Shown: one piece after another, positions 45,327 through 54,469 of the stretch
Layout: every line of letters begins with the position of its first letter
Numbering within the stretch: the stretch's first letter is position 1
Assembly: GCF_017795885.1 (NCBI RefSeq)
Contig: NZ_CP059297.1
Location: forward strand, 248,001-312,000
Direction of reading: 5' to 3'
Source: Brevundimonas sp. AJA228-03
Lineage (GTDB): Bacteria; Pseudomonadota; Alphaproteobacteria; Caulobacterales; Caulobacteraceae
DNA length: 64,000 bases
Made by a program: the position numbers and the translations under genes
The notes under the pieces: generated by a model
Told to the model about the DNA's origin: nothing
What the model saw: only the letters and a program-made list of their open reading frames with translations
Databases searched by the model: none

Positions 45327-47974
45327 CGACGGCCCTTCCTCCCCTCTTCGCCGACTGGTTCGCCGCCCGCGGCTGGAGTCCCCGCAGGCACCAGCTGGAG
45401 ATGATCGCGGCGGCGGAGGCTGGGTCGCACGCCCTGCTGGTCGCCCCGACCGGGGGCGGCAAGACGCTGGCGGGCTTCCTGCCATCGTTGATCGACCTCG
45501 CCGAACGGGGACCCAGACCTCCCCACGGACCAGGCAGCGGGATCCATACGATCTATGTCTCGCCGTTGAAGGCGCTGACGACCGACGTCGAACGCAACCT
45601 GATGACGCCGATCCGCGAGATCGGGCTGAACATCCATGTCGAGAGCCGCACCGGCGACACCAAACAATCCAAGAAGCAACGGCAGAGGGACCATCCACCG
45701 GACATCCTGCTGACCACGCCCGAGCAGCTGGCGCTGTTCTGCGCCTGGGGCGGGGCGAGGGCGTATTTCGCCGACCTGAAATGCATCGTGCTGGACGAGG
45801 TCCACGCCATCTGGTCGGGCAAGCGCGGCGACCTGCTGAACCTCGGCCTCGCGCGGCTGCAGAGCTTTTCGCCGGGGCTACGGCGGGTGGCGCTTTCGGC
45901 GACGATCGACGACCCGAACCTGATCGCGGAGTGGCTGCAGCCTCACGTCCCTTCTCCCCTTGCGGGAGAAGGTGGCAGCCGAAGGCTGACGGATGAGGGG
46001 TACGAGGACGCGGAAGGGGTGACGGCAGCAGATGGCAACCGGCCAACACCGGGAGTCACCCCTCATCCGACCTCGCCTGCGGCTCGGCCACCTTCTCCCG
46101 CAAGGGGAGAAGGGATCGTCATCGTGAAGGGCGATCCGGGGGCCGTGCCGATCATCGACGTGCTGGTGTCCGAGGGCCGCGTGCCCTGGGCCGGGCACAC
46201 CGGCCAGCATGCGATCCCCGAGGTCTATGCAGCGATCCAGCGGTCCGGCCTGTCGCTGATCTTCGTCAACACCCGCTGGCAGTGCGAGTTCGTCTTCCAG
46301 CAGCTGTGGGCCATCAATGACGACAACCTGGCCATCGGCCTGCATCACGGGTCGCTGGCGGCCGAGCAGCGGCGCAAGGTCGAGGCGGCGATGGCGCGGG
46401 GCGATCTGCGCGCCGTGGTCTGCACCTCGACGCTGGATCTGGGCATCGACTGGGGCGACGTGGACCTCGTCATCCAGATGGCGGCCCCCAAGGGCTCGTC
46501 GCGTCTGGTGCAGCGGATCGGCCGCGCCAACCACCGGCTCGACGAGCCCTCCAGAGCCCTGATGGTGCCCGCCAGCCGGTTCGAGCTGCTGGAATGCCAG
46601 GCGGCCAAGGAGGCCGTCGCCGACAACGCCTTCGACTGGGAGCCGCATCACATCGGCACCCTCGACACCCTGGCCCAGCACATCATGGGCGTGGCCTGTT
46701 CGGAGCCCTTCGACCTCGACGCCCTGCACGCCGAAGTGACCGGGTGCGCCCCCTATCGCGGCCTGACCTGTGAGGCATTCGAGGAGGTGGTCGATTTCGT
46801 CGCCACCGGGGGCTATGCGCTGCGCTCCTACGACCGGTTCGCGCGGATCGTGCGCACGCCCGAGGGACGATGGACGGTGCGCAATCCGCTGGTCGCCCAG
46901 CGCCACCGGATGAACGTCGGGGCCATCGTTGCGGCGGGGACGCTGAACGTGAAGGTCGCCTCGAGGCGCGGCGGTGCCTCGAAACAGCTGATCGGCGGAC
47001 GCAAGGTCGGCGAGGCCGAGGAGTGGTATTTCGAACAGCTGACGCCCGGCGACACCTTCGTTTTCGCCGGTCAGGTCTGGGCGTTTCAGGGCATCAACGG
47101 GATGGACGCCCTGGTCACCCACGCGACCGACAGGGACCCCAAGATCCCGTCCTGGGGCGGGTCGCAGTTCCCGCTCGGCACGTCGCTGGCGGCACGCGTC
47201 CGCGCCATGATCCAGGACCGCGACCACTGGCGCGTCCTGCCCGTCGACGTTCAGGAGTGGCTGGAGCTGCAGGCCGGGCGCAGCCTGATCCCGGACGCCG
47301 ACAGCCTGCTGATCGAGACCTTTCCGCGCGGCAGCCGTCATTTCATGGTCGCCTATCCGTTCGAGGGGCGGCTGGCCCATTCGACCCTGTGCATGCTGCT
47401 GACGCGGCGGCTGGACCGGCTGGGGGTCGGGCCACTGGGGTTCGTGGTGACGGACTATGCCTTCGCCATCTGGGCGATCCGGCCGATGGACGGGCTGGAC
47501 TGGGACGCCCTGTTCCAGCCCGACATGCTGGGCGACGATCTGGAGGCCTGGCTGGAGGAGAGCTTCATGATGAAGCGCACCTTCCGCAATTGCGCCCTCG
47601 TTTCCGGCTTGATCGAGCGGCGACAGCCGGGGGCCGAAAAGACGGGGCGTCAGGTGACCTTTTCCACGGACCTGATCTATGACGTGCTCCGCCGCCACCA
47701 GCCCGATCACCTGCTGCTGCGGACCGCGCGATCGGACGCCGCGTCCGGCCTGCTGGACGTCGCGCGGCTGGGCCAGCTGCTCAACCGGATCGGGGGCCAC
47801 ATTCGCCATGCGCCGCTGGAGCGGGCCTCGCCCTTCTGTGTGCCGGTGCTGGTCATGATCGGGCGCGAGCGAGTCGGCGGCGATGCGGCGGACATGATCC
47901 TGGAGGCCTCGGCCCAGGACCTGATCGACGAGGTCATGGAAGACGCCCCGCCCGAACTGAGGGGGGCCGCATGA
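45323..47974 (+). CDS. Ligase-associated DEXH-box DNA helicase (Lhr-like)
   Basis: Encodes 883 residues from MTTALPPLFADWFAARGWSP (ATG 45323). Walker A LLVAPTGGGKTLAGFLPSL, DEVH box VLDEVHAIWSGKRGDLLNLG, motif III LSATIDDPNLIAEWL and motif VI RIGRANHRLDEPSRAL identify the ligase-associated Lhr family, which works with PdeM, a ligase and an exonuclease in DNA repair. Residues about 209-264 (PSPLAGEG... to ...PPSPARGEG) are not family sequence but come from an in-frame palindromic element at 45949-46114. The stop overlaps pdeM (ATGA). Ligase and exonuclease genes are not adjacent. Confidence 0.93.
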   Translation: MTTALPPLFADWFAARGWSPRRHQLEMIAAAEAGSHALLVAPTGGGKTLAGFLPSLIDLAERGPRPPHGPGSGIHTIYVSPLKALTTDVERNLMTPIREIGLNIHVESRTGDTKQSKKQRQRDHPPDILLTTPEQLALFCAWGGARAYFADLKCIVLDEVHAIWSGKRGDLLNLGLARLQSFSPGLRRVALSATIDDPNLIAEWLQPHVPSPLAGEGGSRRLTDEGYEDAEGVTAADGNRPTPGVTPHPTSPAARPPSPARGEGIVIVKGDPGAVPIIDVLVSEGRVPWAGHTGQHAIPEVYAAIQRSGLSLIFVNTRWQCEFVFQQLWAINDDNLAIGLHHGSLAAEQRRKVEAAMARGDLRAVVCTSTLDLGIDWGDVDLVIQMAAPKGSSRLVQRIGRANHRLDEPSRALMVPASRFELLECQAAKEAVADNAFDWEPHHIGTLDTLAQHIMGVACSEPFDLDALHAEVTGCAPYRGLTCEAFEEVVDFVATGGYALRSYDRFARIVRTPEGRWTVRNPLVAQRHRMNVGAIVAAGTLNVKVASRRGGASKQLIGGRKVGEAEEWYFEQLTPGDTFVFAGQVWAFQGINGMDALVTHATDRDPKIPSWGGSQFPLGTSLAARVRAMIQDRDHWRVLPVDVQEWLELQAGRSLIPDADSLLIETFPRGSRHFMVAYPFEGRLAHSTLCMLLTRRLDRLGVGPLGFVVTDYAFAIWAIRPMDGLDWDALFQPDMLGDDLEAWLEESFMMKRTFRNCALVSGLIERRQPGAEKTGRQVTFSTDLIYDVLRRHQPDHLLLRTARSDAASGLLDVARLGQLLNRIGGHIRHAPLERASPFCVPVLVMIGRERVGGDAADMILEASAQDLIDEVMEDAPPELRGAA
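45949..46114. repeat. Palindromic element (class C) inserted in frame in the helicase gene
   Basis: CCCTTCTCCCCTTGCGGGAG, AAGGTGGCAGCCGAAGGCTG and ACGGATGAGGGGT form one arm. An imperfect inverted arm begins ACCCCTCATCCGACCTCGCC and ends in the mirror hairpin CTTCTCCCGCAAGGGGAGAA. The central spacer is about 60 bp. The whole element is open in the helicase frame and adds about 55 residues. Confidence 0.88.
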
Positions 47975-48714
47975 ATGTGGCGCTGAAACAGGCCCTGACA
48001 CCGGCGCGACGGCCGTGCGGATCGCTGTCGGTGCGGGTCATGGGCGAGCTGTGCGTGCTGCGGTGTTCGGGGACTCTGTGGCTGCCGGCGCACGGAACGC
48101 TGGTGGCCGGCGACCTGCATCTGGAGAAGGGTTCGGCCTTCGCCGCCCGGGGCCAGATGCTGCCGCCCTATGACAGCCGGGCGACCCTGGCCAGGCTGGA
48201 GGCGGAGATCACGGAACTGGCCCCGGCCCGGGTCGTGCTGCTGGGCGACAGCTTCCATGACAGCCGCTCGATCGGACGGATGGCGGCCGACGACCGGGCC
48301 TGGCTGGACCGGCTGGCGCAAGATCGCGACTGGGTCTGGCTGGAGGGCAATCACGACCGCGAGGCGCTGACCCAGGCGGATGGGGAGGCGGTGTCTGGAC
48401 TTCCCGGGCGGGTCGTCGGCGACATGGAGCTGGGGGCCCTGTTCCTGACCCACGAACCGATGCAGGCGGCGAGGCCGGGCGAGGTGGCGGGGCACCTGCA
48501 CCCCTGCGCCCGGGTCGTGGCCCATGGGCGGAGGGTGCGCAGGCCCTGCTTCGTCACCGACGGTCGGCGATTGATCCTGCCGGCTTTCGGGGCCTTCACC
48601 GGCGGACTGAACGTGCTGGACGCCGCGATCGCAGGCCTGTTTGCCGAGCCGCCCATGGCGGCGGCGCTGGGGAAGGACCGGGTCCACGCCCTGGCCTGGG
48701 CCGGGCTGGTTTAG
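47971..48714 (+). CDS. pdeM: Ligase-associated phosphoesterase PdeM
   Basis: Encodes 247 residues from the ATG at 47971 overlapping the helicase stop. Metallophosphoesterase motifs are complete: GDLHLEKGSAF (about 48-58), LLGDSFHDSRS, LEGNHDREAL (about 126-135), LTHEPM and GHLHPCAR. PdeM is an endonuclease/phosphodiesterase linked to bacterial DNA-damage operons with the Lhr-like helicase. It is the last gene of the chain that starts with the toxin-antitoxin pair. It meets DUF3429 tail to tail with a 4-bp overlap. Confidence 0.93.
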   Translation: MNVALKQALTPARRPCGSLSVRVMGELCVLRCSGTLWLPAHGTLVAGDLHLEKGSAFAARGQMLPPYDSRATLARLEAEITELAPARVVLLGDSFHDSRSIGRMAADDRAWLDRLAQDRDWVWLEGNHDREALTQADGEAVSGLPGRVVGDMELGALFLTHEPMQAARPGEVAGHLHPCARVVAHGRRVRRPCFVTDGRRLILPAFGAFTGGLNVLDAAIAGLFAEPPMAAALGKDRVHALAWAGLV

Positions 48715-49130
48715 GGCAGCAGCGCGACCGCGCCCAGGCTCAGCACTGCGCCTGTGGTCGCGACCCGGCGCAGGCGCGCATACCAGTCGCCGGACCCCCG
48801 CGTGTCCCAGTAGAGCATGGCCAGCAGGCCGCCGATCAGGACCAGAAGCTGAAGCCGGTCCGGCACGCCCGGCAGAAAGGTCAGCCAGGCCGCGACAGGC
48901 GGCAGGTTGCTGAGGATCAGGGTCGCGGGACGGGGATCGCGCTCGGCCAGTCCCTTGCCCCAGCGGGCGCCGGCCAGGAACGACAGGATGATGGCGGCAT
49001 AGGCGGCCAGGGGCTCGATCCAGCGGTCGCCGCCGTCGCGGTCGAGCCAGACGGCTGCGGCCCCGGCGACGAACGGGATCAGCCCCGCCAGCGTCAGGGC
49101 CCATGCGGTCAGCCGCGTCCGATCCATCAT
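48711..49130 (-). CDS. DUF3429 membrane protein
   Basis: Encodes 139 residues from the ATG at 49130 (ATGA overlap with the upstream gene; the next ATG two codons on fits AGGAG spacing better). Four to five hydrophobic segments are seen (AWALTLAGLIPFVAGAAAV, YAAIILSFLAGARWG, LVLIGGLLAMLYWD). SFLAGARWGKGLAE is characteristic of DUF3429, whose role is unknown. It is third in a run with TauE and TIGR02186. Confidence 0.85.
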   Translation of the reverse strand: MMDRTRLTAWALTLAGLIPFVAGAAAVWLDRDGGDRWIEPLAAYAAIILSFLAGARWGKGLAERDPRPATLILSNLPPVAAWLTFLPGVPDRLQLLVLIGGLLAMLYWDTRGSGDWYARLRRVATTGAVLSLGAVALLP

Positions 49131-49936
49131 TCTCTCCTGAACACCCGGCTGGTGCCATAGCCCATGGCCAGCGCCAGCAGCACGCACAGCACCCCATAGG
49201 TCCAGGGGCGCCGGTGGGCGAACTCATAAATGTCGCGCTCGAATCCGACTTTCTCGACCGTCAGGGTCAGATTGGACACCCCGGCCGGTGCGCCGTCGCG
49301 GAACAGCCAGACCTGGGCATAGTACTGGCCCGTCGGTGCGGTGGCGGGCAGATTGACCTCAGCCCGGAACAGGCCCCGGTCGACGAAGGTGACGCCCTCC
49401 GGATCGGTGTCGTAGAGGGCCGCGTCCTCCTTCAGCCGGATCACGGCGCGACGCCAGTCGAGGTAGTCCTCGCCCAGCCGGCTGATGACCACGTCGCGCA
49501 CACCATAGCGGGTGACGGTGCGGCTTTCCTCGGGCGCATCGATGCGAAGGTGATCGACGCCGACGCCGAGCCGGCGCAGCTGGCCGAAATCGGCGATGTC
49601 GCTGAGCGGCCGGGTCGAGGCCGTCATGTAGAAGCCGGGCGCGCCCTCGAACAGGACCGGGCGGCTGTTCAGCCAGACACCGTTGTTGCGGGTCTTCCTG
49701 ACCAGACGGACGGGGGCGTCGGGGCCCCGCACGACCACCACCACATCGGTTGGATCGTCGGTCGGATTGAACACCGCGCCATACAGCACCAGGGTCGCGC
49801 CCCGAAAGCGGGAGTCGACCTTGACCTGGGCATCGGTCAGGGCGGCGGCGACCCGCAGCTCGGTCGCCGTGGACTCGGAGCGTTCCGGCGGCGGCGCTTC
49901 GATCGCGGGCGGCGGGGGTGGGAGGGCTTGGATCAC
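49127..49936 (-). CDS. TIGR02186-type membrane-anchored protein
   Basis: Encodes 269 residues from the GTG at 49936 overlapping the TauE stop. A Pro-rich N-terminus is followed by a periplasmic domain (ALTDAQVKVDSRFRGATLVL, YGAVFNPTD, DVVVVVRGPDAP, PLVLF-like segments, and FYMTASTRPLSDIAD) and a C-terminal helix (WTYGVLCVLLALAMGYGTS, about 244-262). The family is found next to TauE/SafE transporters in many alphaproteobacteria and may assist them; the exact role is not known. Confidence 0.85.
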   Translation of the reverse strand: MIQALPPPPPAIEAPPPERSESTATELRVAAALTDAQVKVDSRFRGATLVLYGAVFNPTDDPTDVVVVVRGPDAPVRLVRKTRNNGVWLNSRPVLFEGAPGFYMTASTRPLSDIADFGQLRRLGVGVDHLRIDAPEESRTVTRYGVRDVVISRLGEDYLDWRRAVIRLKEDAALYDTDPEGVTFVDRGLFRAEVNLPATAPTGQYYAQVWLFRDGAPAGVSNLTLTVEKVGFERDIYEFAHRRPWTYGVLCVLLALAMGYGTSRVFRRE

Positions 49937-50859
49937 CGGTCGGAAATCCCCGGGGCCAGCAGGAAGATGTCGTGGGGCCGCACGAACAGGCTCAGCCCCA
50001 TCTGGATACCGACGAAAAGGATCAGCAGGCCCAGGGCGGCGCGCAGGACGTCGGCCCGGAACCGCCCGGCATAGCGGGCTCCGAGCTGGGCACCGACGAC
50101 ACCGCCGGTCAGCAGCAGGGTGGACAGGACGATGTCGACCGTCTGGTTGCGGCCCGCCTGCAGGATGGTGGTGATGGCGGTGGTGATGATGATCTGGAAC
50201 AGGCTGGTTCCGACCACCACGCCGGCGCGCATCCGCAGAGCATAGAGCATGGCCGGCACCAGGATGAAGCCGCCGCCGACGCCCATGATGGCGGACAGGA
50301 TGCCGGCGAACACACCGAGGCCAAACGGCGGGATGGCGCTGATGTAGAGGCCGGATTTCGGAAACCGCACCTTCCACGGCAGGCCGTACAGCCAGAGCGG
50401 ACGTCGGCGCTCCTTGTGCGGTGCGACCTCGCCGCGATACCGGCGCAGGATCTCGCTGAGGCTCTCGTACAGCATCAGCAGGCCGATGGAGCCGAGCAGC
50501 AGCAGATAGGACACGGCCACGACCAGATCGGCCTGGCCGAGCAGGCGCAGATAGCGGAACAGCTCGACGCCGCCGATGGCCCCCACCGCGCCGCCGGCCG
50601 CCATGATCGCGCCCATGCGGTAATCGACCGCCCCCTGGCCCGAATAGCGGATCACGCCGGAGGTCGAGGAGGCGACGACGTGGCTGGCCTGGCTGGCCAC
50701 GGCCACGACGGGGGGGATGCCCAGGAAGACGAGCACCGGGGCCATCAGGAAGCCGCCGCCGATGCCGAACAGCCCGGACACGAATCCGACCAGCGCCCCC
50801 AGCAGGACCAGGAGCGGCCAGTTCACCGAAACCTCGGCGATCGGCAGATAGATCTCCAA
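49933..50859 (-). CDS. Sulfite exporter TauE/SafE family permease
   Basis: Encodes 308 residues from a TTG at 50859. About eight membrane helices occur in two halves, each with the family repeat: GFVSGLFGIGGGFLMAPVLV (about 25-44) and AGILSAIMGVGGGFILVPAM (about 188-207). A cytoplasmic Arg-rich loop (LRRYRGEVAPHKERRRPLWL) links them. Members export sulfite or organosulfonates. It begins the TauE-TIGR02186-DUF3429 run. Confidence 0.9.
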   Translation of the reverse strand: MEIYLPIAEVSVNWPLLVLLGALVGFVSGLFGIGGGFLMAPVLVFLGIPPVVAVASQASHVVASSTSGVIRYSGQGAVDYRMGAIMAAGGAVGAIGGVELFRYLRLLGQADLVVAVSYLLLLGSIGLLMLYESLSEILRRYRGEVAPHKERRRPLWLYGLPWKVRFPKSGLYISAIPPFGLGVFAGILSAIMGVGGGFILVPAMLYALRMRAGVVVGTSLFQIIITTAITTILQAGRNQTVDIVLSTLLLTGGVVGAQLGARYAGRFRADVLRAALGLLILFVGIQMGLSLFVRPHDIFLLAPGISDR

Positions 50860-50955
50860 AGGGCGGGCCTTCGGCTGGGAAAAAACGCTGGGCGCCGGAA
50901 GGCGAGCGCGGGTGTCTTAACCGGGCGACCGGTGAAGGGCCACCCGCATCATGCG

Positions 50956-53934
50956 TCAGGCGAGCGGTTCGGTGGCGAAGGCCTCGGCCTGGGCGCGGGC
51001 CGTCTGGCGCTGGGCTGCGGGGATGGTCGGGGACAGCCTGTCAACGGCGGCCTGGGCCTGGGGGTCGCCGGCCCGGGCGGCGATCAGGTACCAGCGATAG
51101 GCCTGGGTCGGGTTGGGCGCGATACCCTCGTCGCCGTTCTCGTAGATGCGAGCGACATTGTACTGACTGTCGACCAGGCCGCGATCGGCGGCCTTCTTGA
51201 GCCAGTCCAGCGCCTCCACGCGATCCCGCGATCCACCGACGCCCTCGAACAGGTACATGGCGTAGTTGTGCATGCCCTGCGGGTCGCCGCCCTCGGCCGC
51301 ACGGCGGGCCCATTGGCGGCTTTCGGCGGAATCGGCGGTCAGGCCGGTCGATCCGGTCTGATAAAGGCTCGCCAGCTTCAGCTGGGCCTCGGGGTTCCCC
51401 AGATTGGCGGCGCGGGTCAGGGTCTCGACCCCGGCCGGATCGTTACGGTCCAGCTGCTCCAGCGCCTGGGCATACAGGGTCTGGGCTTCGGTCTTGTCGG
51501 CCGGGGCCGCATCGACCGTGCCGTCGGTCGGCGACAGGGCTAGGGCGGCGATGGGCGGCGCTTCGGCGCTCGATCCGGACAGGCCGGCCAGACGCCCGAT
51601 GTCGTCGAAATCAAAGCCGGTGGCGCGACCGGTCGCCCACAAGCCGCCGACCACGGCCATGCCGGTGACGGAGGCGATGAAGGCCTTCTTGGCCGTGCCG
51701 TCGCCGCGCTGGGCCTGCTTGTCCAGCCGCTCCTGCAGTTTGGACTTGCCGCCGCGCTTGAGGCTCATACCGAAGCCGGCGCGGGGGGCATCCTCCGGCG
51801 GGGCGGCGTTCATTGCGGCCCGGGCGGCCTCGATGGTGTCCCGGGTCGAGGCGGAGCGACCGGCGGCGGCACCGGCGGCCATACTGGCCCGCATCCGGCG
51901 CGGATCGACGAACTCGGTCTCCGCCGAATACTCCTCGATGCCGTCGTCATAGACGCGGGCCGGGGCAGCATTCCCGGCGGCGATCGCGCCACCGAAAGAC
52001 TGGGGCTGGGCCTCGACCCCGGCGATCGCGCCCAGCGCGTCGGACACATCGGCCCCGCCATAGCTGCCAAACGGCCCCGCCGCGAAGGCGGCCGCCTGGC
52101 TCTGCATCGGCTCATCCAGCACAGGGGCGGCATAGGCGACCTGGGGCTCCACCGGCTCGAACCGGCGCGGCAGGCTGTCGAAGACTTCTTCCGTGGCCGA
52201 GGCCTGCGGGCCCTGGGGGAACGGTTTCAGATCGGTGGACAGGGAATCGACCGACCAGCCATCGGCCGGTGCGTCAAAACCGGAATCGAACCGGTCGTCC
52301 GGGAAGGCGGCGGCGCGCCAGTCCGGCTGGGCGAACTCGGAGGCGGCGGGCGCGACCGGCTCAGGTTCCGGCAAGGGCGCGGGCGCGACCGGCTGGGCCA
52401 GGCGGTGTTCCAGGGTCTCGCGGGCCTCGGCCAGAAGTCTGGCCGTCCGCTCCTCGGACAGGCGCATCCGCTCGGCCAGCTCGCCCGAGGCGCGGTCGTA
52501 GCGCTGCTCGATCCGGTCCGAGCCCTCGACCATCCGCCGGCTGATGTCTTCGAGGGCCTGGGCGGACTTGCGTTCCGACTGGGCGATGCGGTCGGCCAGC
52601 CGGTCGGAAATACGGGTGATCTCGACGCCCAATTTTTCAAGGGCGATCGAATGCTGGTCTTCGGCGCGGGTCAGCCGCTGTTCGACGGCCTGACCATAGC
52701 GACCCATGTCCTGTTCGATCTTCGCCGACAGGGTGCGGGTCAGGGCGGCTTCGAACTTCTCCAGCCGCGCATCGCCGACCGTCTCGATGCGATCGACGCG
52801 GGTGTCGAGGTTCTGGGCGATGCGCAGGACCTCGCGGCCCATGGCCTCGATCCCCTGTGCGGAGCGCCGCTCGGCAGCGTCGGCCTGTTCGCCCAGCGAC
52901 TGGACGGTGGCCTCGATCCGGGTCATCCGGCCTTCGCTCTCGGCCGTCTCCAGCCGCCGCATCATGTCTGTGCGATTGGTCTCGACCTGGCGCGACAGGG
53001 TCTCGGCCAGCTTCTCGAAGCGCGCGGCCTCGCGCAGGCCTTCCGGCTCGACACGGGTCTCGGCGGCGCGCAGGCGCTGGTCCAGCCCGGCGAACGACCG
53101 TTCCAGATTGCGCAGGGCCTGGGACGTCTGGTTTTGCGCGGCGTCCAGGCGCTGCCCGACCTGGCTCAACAGTTCGGTTCCGGCCCCGGGGCCGGCGGCC
53201 TTCTCGACGGCCTCGATCCGCTGGCTCAGGGCCTGGCCGTTCGCGCGCTGACGCTCCTCGATGTCGTAGAGGCGGCTGGTCAGGGCGGCGACGGCGGTAT
53301 CGGTCTTGTCGAACCCGTCCAGACGCTGGCGTGTCTCGATCAGCCCGGTGCGCTGGCGCTCCTCTATGTCATACAGACGCCCGGCCATGGCCCCCAGGGC
53401 CTGCTCGACCTTGCTCAGGGTCTCGGCGGACTTGGGCCCGACCTCGCGCTCGAAGGCGCGCAGGCGACGGTGACCTTCCTTCAGCTCGTCGGCGATATCG
53501 TCGATGCGGCGGCCGTACTGACCGGCCTGTTGATCCTGCGCCTCCATGCGGCGCACCAGGCCGGACACAGCCTGGTCGACGCCCTGGATGGCGATGGTCG
53601 AGCGGCGCTCGGCGGCTTCCAGACGTGCGGCGATCGCGTCGACGGACGCGGCGACGCGCTGCAGGGTATCGTCGGACCCGCCACGCCAGGACCGGTCCTC
53701 GGCCTCATAGGCGTCGTCGAGGCGACGCGAACGGCCCCGGCGCTCGAAGATTTCCGAGGCGTGCGGGCGGCGCGGCAGCGGCTGGACGCCGACATCGTCG
53801 TCGCCGTCCTCCATGATCATGGAGTTGAGCCATTCGCCCAGCGTCATGCCGGACCGGCGCGCCAGGTCCTTGGCGACCTCACGCGCCTTCGGGTCGATGC
53901 CCTTTACGCTCCACGGCGCGGCGGCTGCGCTCAC
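50956..53934 (-). CDS. podJ: Polar localisation factor PodJ homologue
   Basis: Encodes 992 residues from a GTG at 53934. The N-terminus SVKGIDPKAREVAKDLARRS, GMTLGEWLNSMIMEDG is the PodJ/localisation-factor signature. Long coiled coils fill about residues 85-510, with repeats of LYDIEERQR. A low-complexity Pro/Ala region follows, then one membrane helix (about 746-765, IASVTGMAVVGGLWATG) and periplasmic SEL1 repeats (about 800-965). In Caulobacter PodJ recruits PleC and pilus factors to the new pole. The C-terminal peptidoglycan-binding domain described for Caulobacter PodJ is not apparent; the protein ends after the SEL1 part. Confidence 0.9.
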   Translation of the reverse strand: MSAAAAPWSVKGIDPKAREVAKDLARRSGMTLGEWLNSMIMEDGDDDVGVQPLPRRPHASEIFERRGRSRRLDDAYEAEDRSWRGGSDDTLQRVAASVDAIAARLEAAERRSTIAIQGVDQAVSGLVRRMEAQDQQAGQYGRRIDDIADELKEGHRRLRAFEREVGPKSAETLSKVEQALGAMAGRLYDIEERQRTGLIETRQRLDGFDKTDTAVAALTSRLYDIEERQRANGQALSQRIEAVEKAAGPGAGTELLSQVGQRLDAAQNQTSQALRNLERSFAGLDQRLRAAETRVEPEGLREAARFEKLAETLSRQVETNRTDMMRRLETAESEGRMTRIEATVQSLGEQADAAERRSAQGIEAMGREVLRIAQNLDTRVDRIETVGDARLEKFEAALTRTLSAKIEQDMGRYGQAVEQRLTRAEDQHSIALEKLGVEITRISDRLADRIAQSERKSAQALEDISRRMVEGSDRIEQRYDRASGELAERMRLSEERTARLLAEARETLEHRLAQPVAPAPLPEPEPVAPAASEFAQPDWRAAAFPDDRFDSGFDAPADGWSVDSLSTDLKPFPQGPQASATEEVFDSLPRRFEPVEPQVAYAAPVLDEPMQSQAAAFAAGPFGSYGGADVSDALGAIAGVEAQPQSFGGAIAAGNAAPARVYDDGIEEYSAETEFVDPRRMRASMAAGAAAGRSASTRDTIEAARAAMNAAPPEDAPRAGFGMSLKRGGKSKLQERLDKQAQRGDGTAKKAFIASVTGMAVVGGLWATGRATGFDFDDIGRLAGLSGSSAEAPPIAALALSPTDGTVDAAPADKTEAQTLYAQALEQLDRNDPAGVETLTRAANLGNPEAQLKLASLYQTGSTGLTADSAESRQWARRAAEGGDPQGMHNYAMYLFEGVGGSRDRVEALDWLKKAADRGLVDSQYNVARIYENGDEGIAPNPTQAYRWYLIAARAGDPQAQAAVDRLSPTIPAAQRQTARAQAEAFATEPLA

Positions 53935-53935
53935 T

Positions 53936-54001
53936 GATTCGGCTCCCGACCCATTGGGTCACGCTAATCGCCCATATTCGGGGTGTAAACGTCTGGTTAA
54001 C
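53936..54001 (-). promoter_or_regulatory. podJ upstream region with GANTC and CtrA-like site
   Basis: GATTC at 53936-53940 is a CcrM methylation site right before the podJ start. TAAA-N7-TTAAC at 53986-54001 differs in one base from the CtrA consensus TTAA-N7-TTAAC. Both fit cell-cycle control by GcrA/CcrM and CtrA, as for polarity genes in Caulobacter, but promoter elements were not proven. Confidence 0.45.
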
Positions 54002-54151
54002 CCCAACATCTAGCGGAGGGTCCATTCTCCTGTGGACAGGGGTCGCCAGGTCGAAATCGGTGGCCTGATGGGGGGCAGCAGGTCGTGAAGTTCCACCCTC
54101 CGGCAAGGGGCTGGCTTGCCACCGGGGGGTGCCTCGCCCACATGACGGCGC

Positions 54152-54352
54152 GTGTCCCTGACCCTCACCCTCTGGCTGCTGGCGGCGGCCCTGATCGTCT
54201 GCGTCTTCGCGGGCTGGCGCGGGGCCCGGCCCAGCGATTTCCTGCGGCCCCGCATGGTGCCATGGCGGTTCATCATGCTGCTGGCCGGCGCGATGGTCTT
54301 TCTGCTGCTGGTGCATCTGGGCGCGCTGGCGGGCTTCACCCGGCCGTCGTGA
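54152..54352 (+). CDS. Small two-helix membrane protein, 66 residues
   Basis: From a GTG at 54152 the gene encodes MSLTLTLWLLAAALIVCVFA as a first helix, a short basic loop (GWRGARPSDFLRPRMVPWR), and a second helix (about 40-60). There is no recognised family; the pattern resembles small conserved Caulobacterales inner-membrane proteins. It is divergent from podJ with a 217-bp gap, which contains possible control sites. A weak hairpin with a T-run lies at 54477-54500. Confidence 0.6.
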   Translation: MSLTLTLWLLAAALIVCVFAGWRGARPSDFLRPRMVPWRFIMLLAGAMVFLLLVHLGALAGFTRPS

Positions 54353-54469
54353 CCCATCCCGCCAGAGGCTGATCGCCGACGAGGCCAGGGCCAGGCCGAC
54401 CCCGACGGTTCCCGATGCCGGCGGCGGCGCACACGTGAACCTGCAGCGGGGCTCAGGCTCTGACAGACA

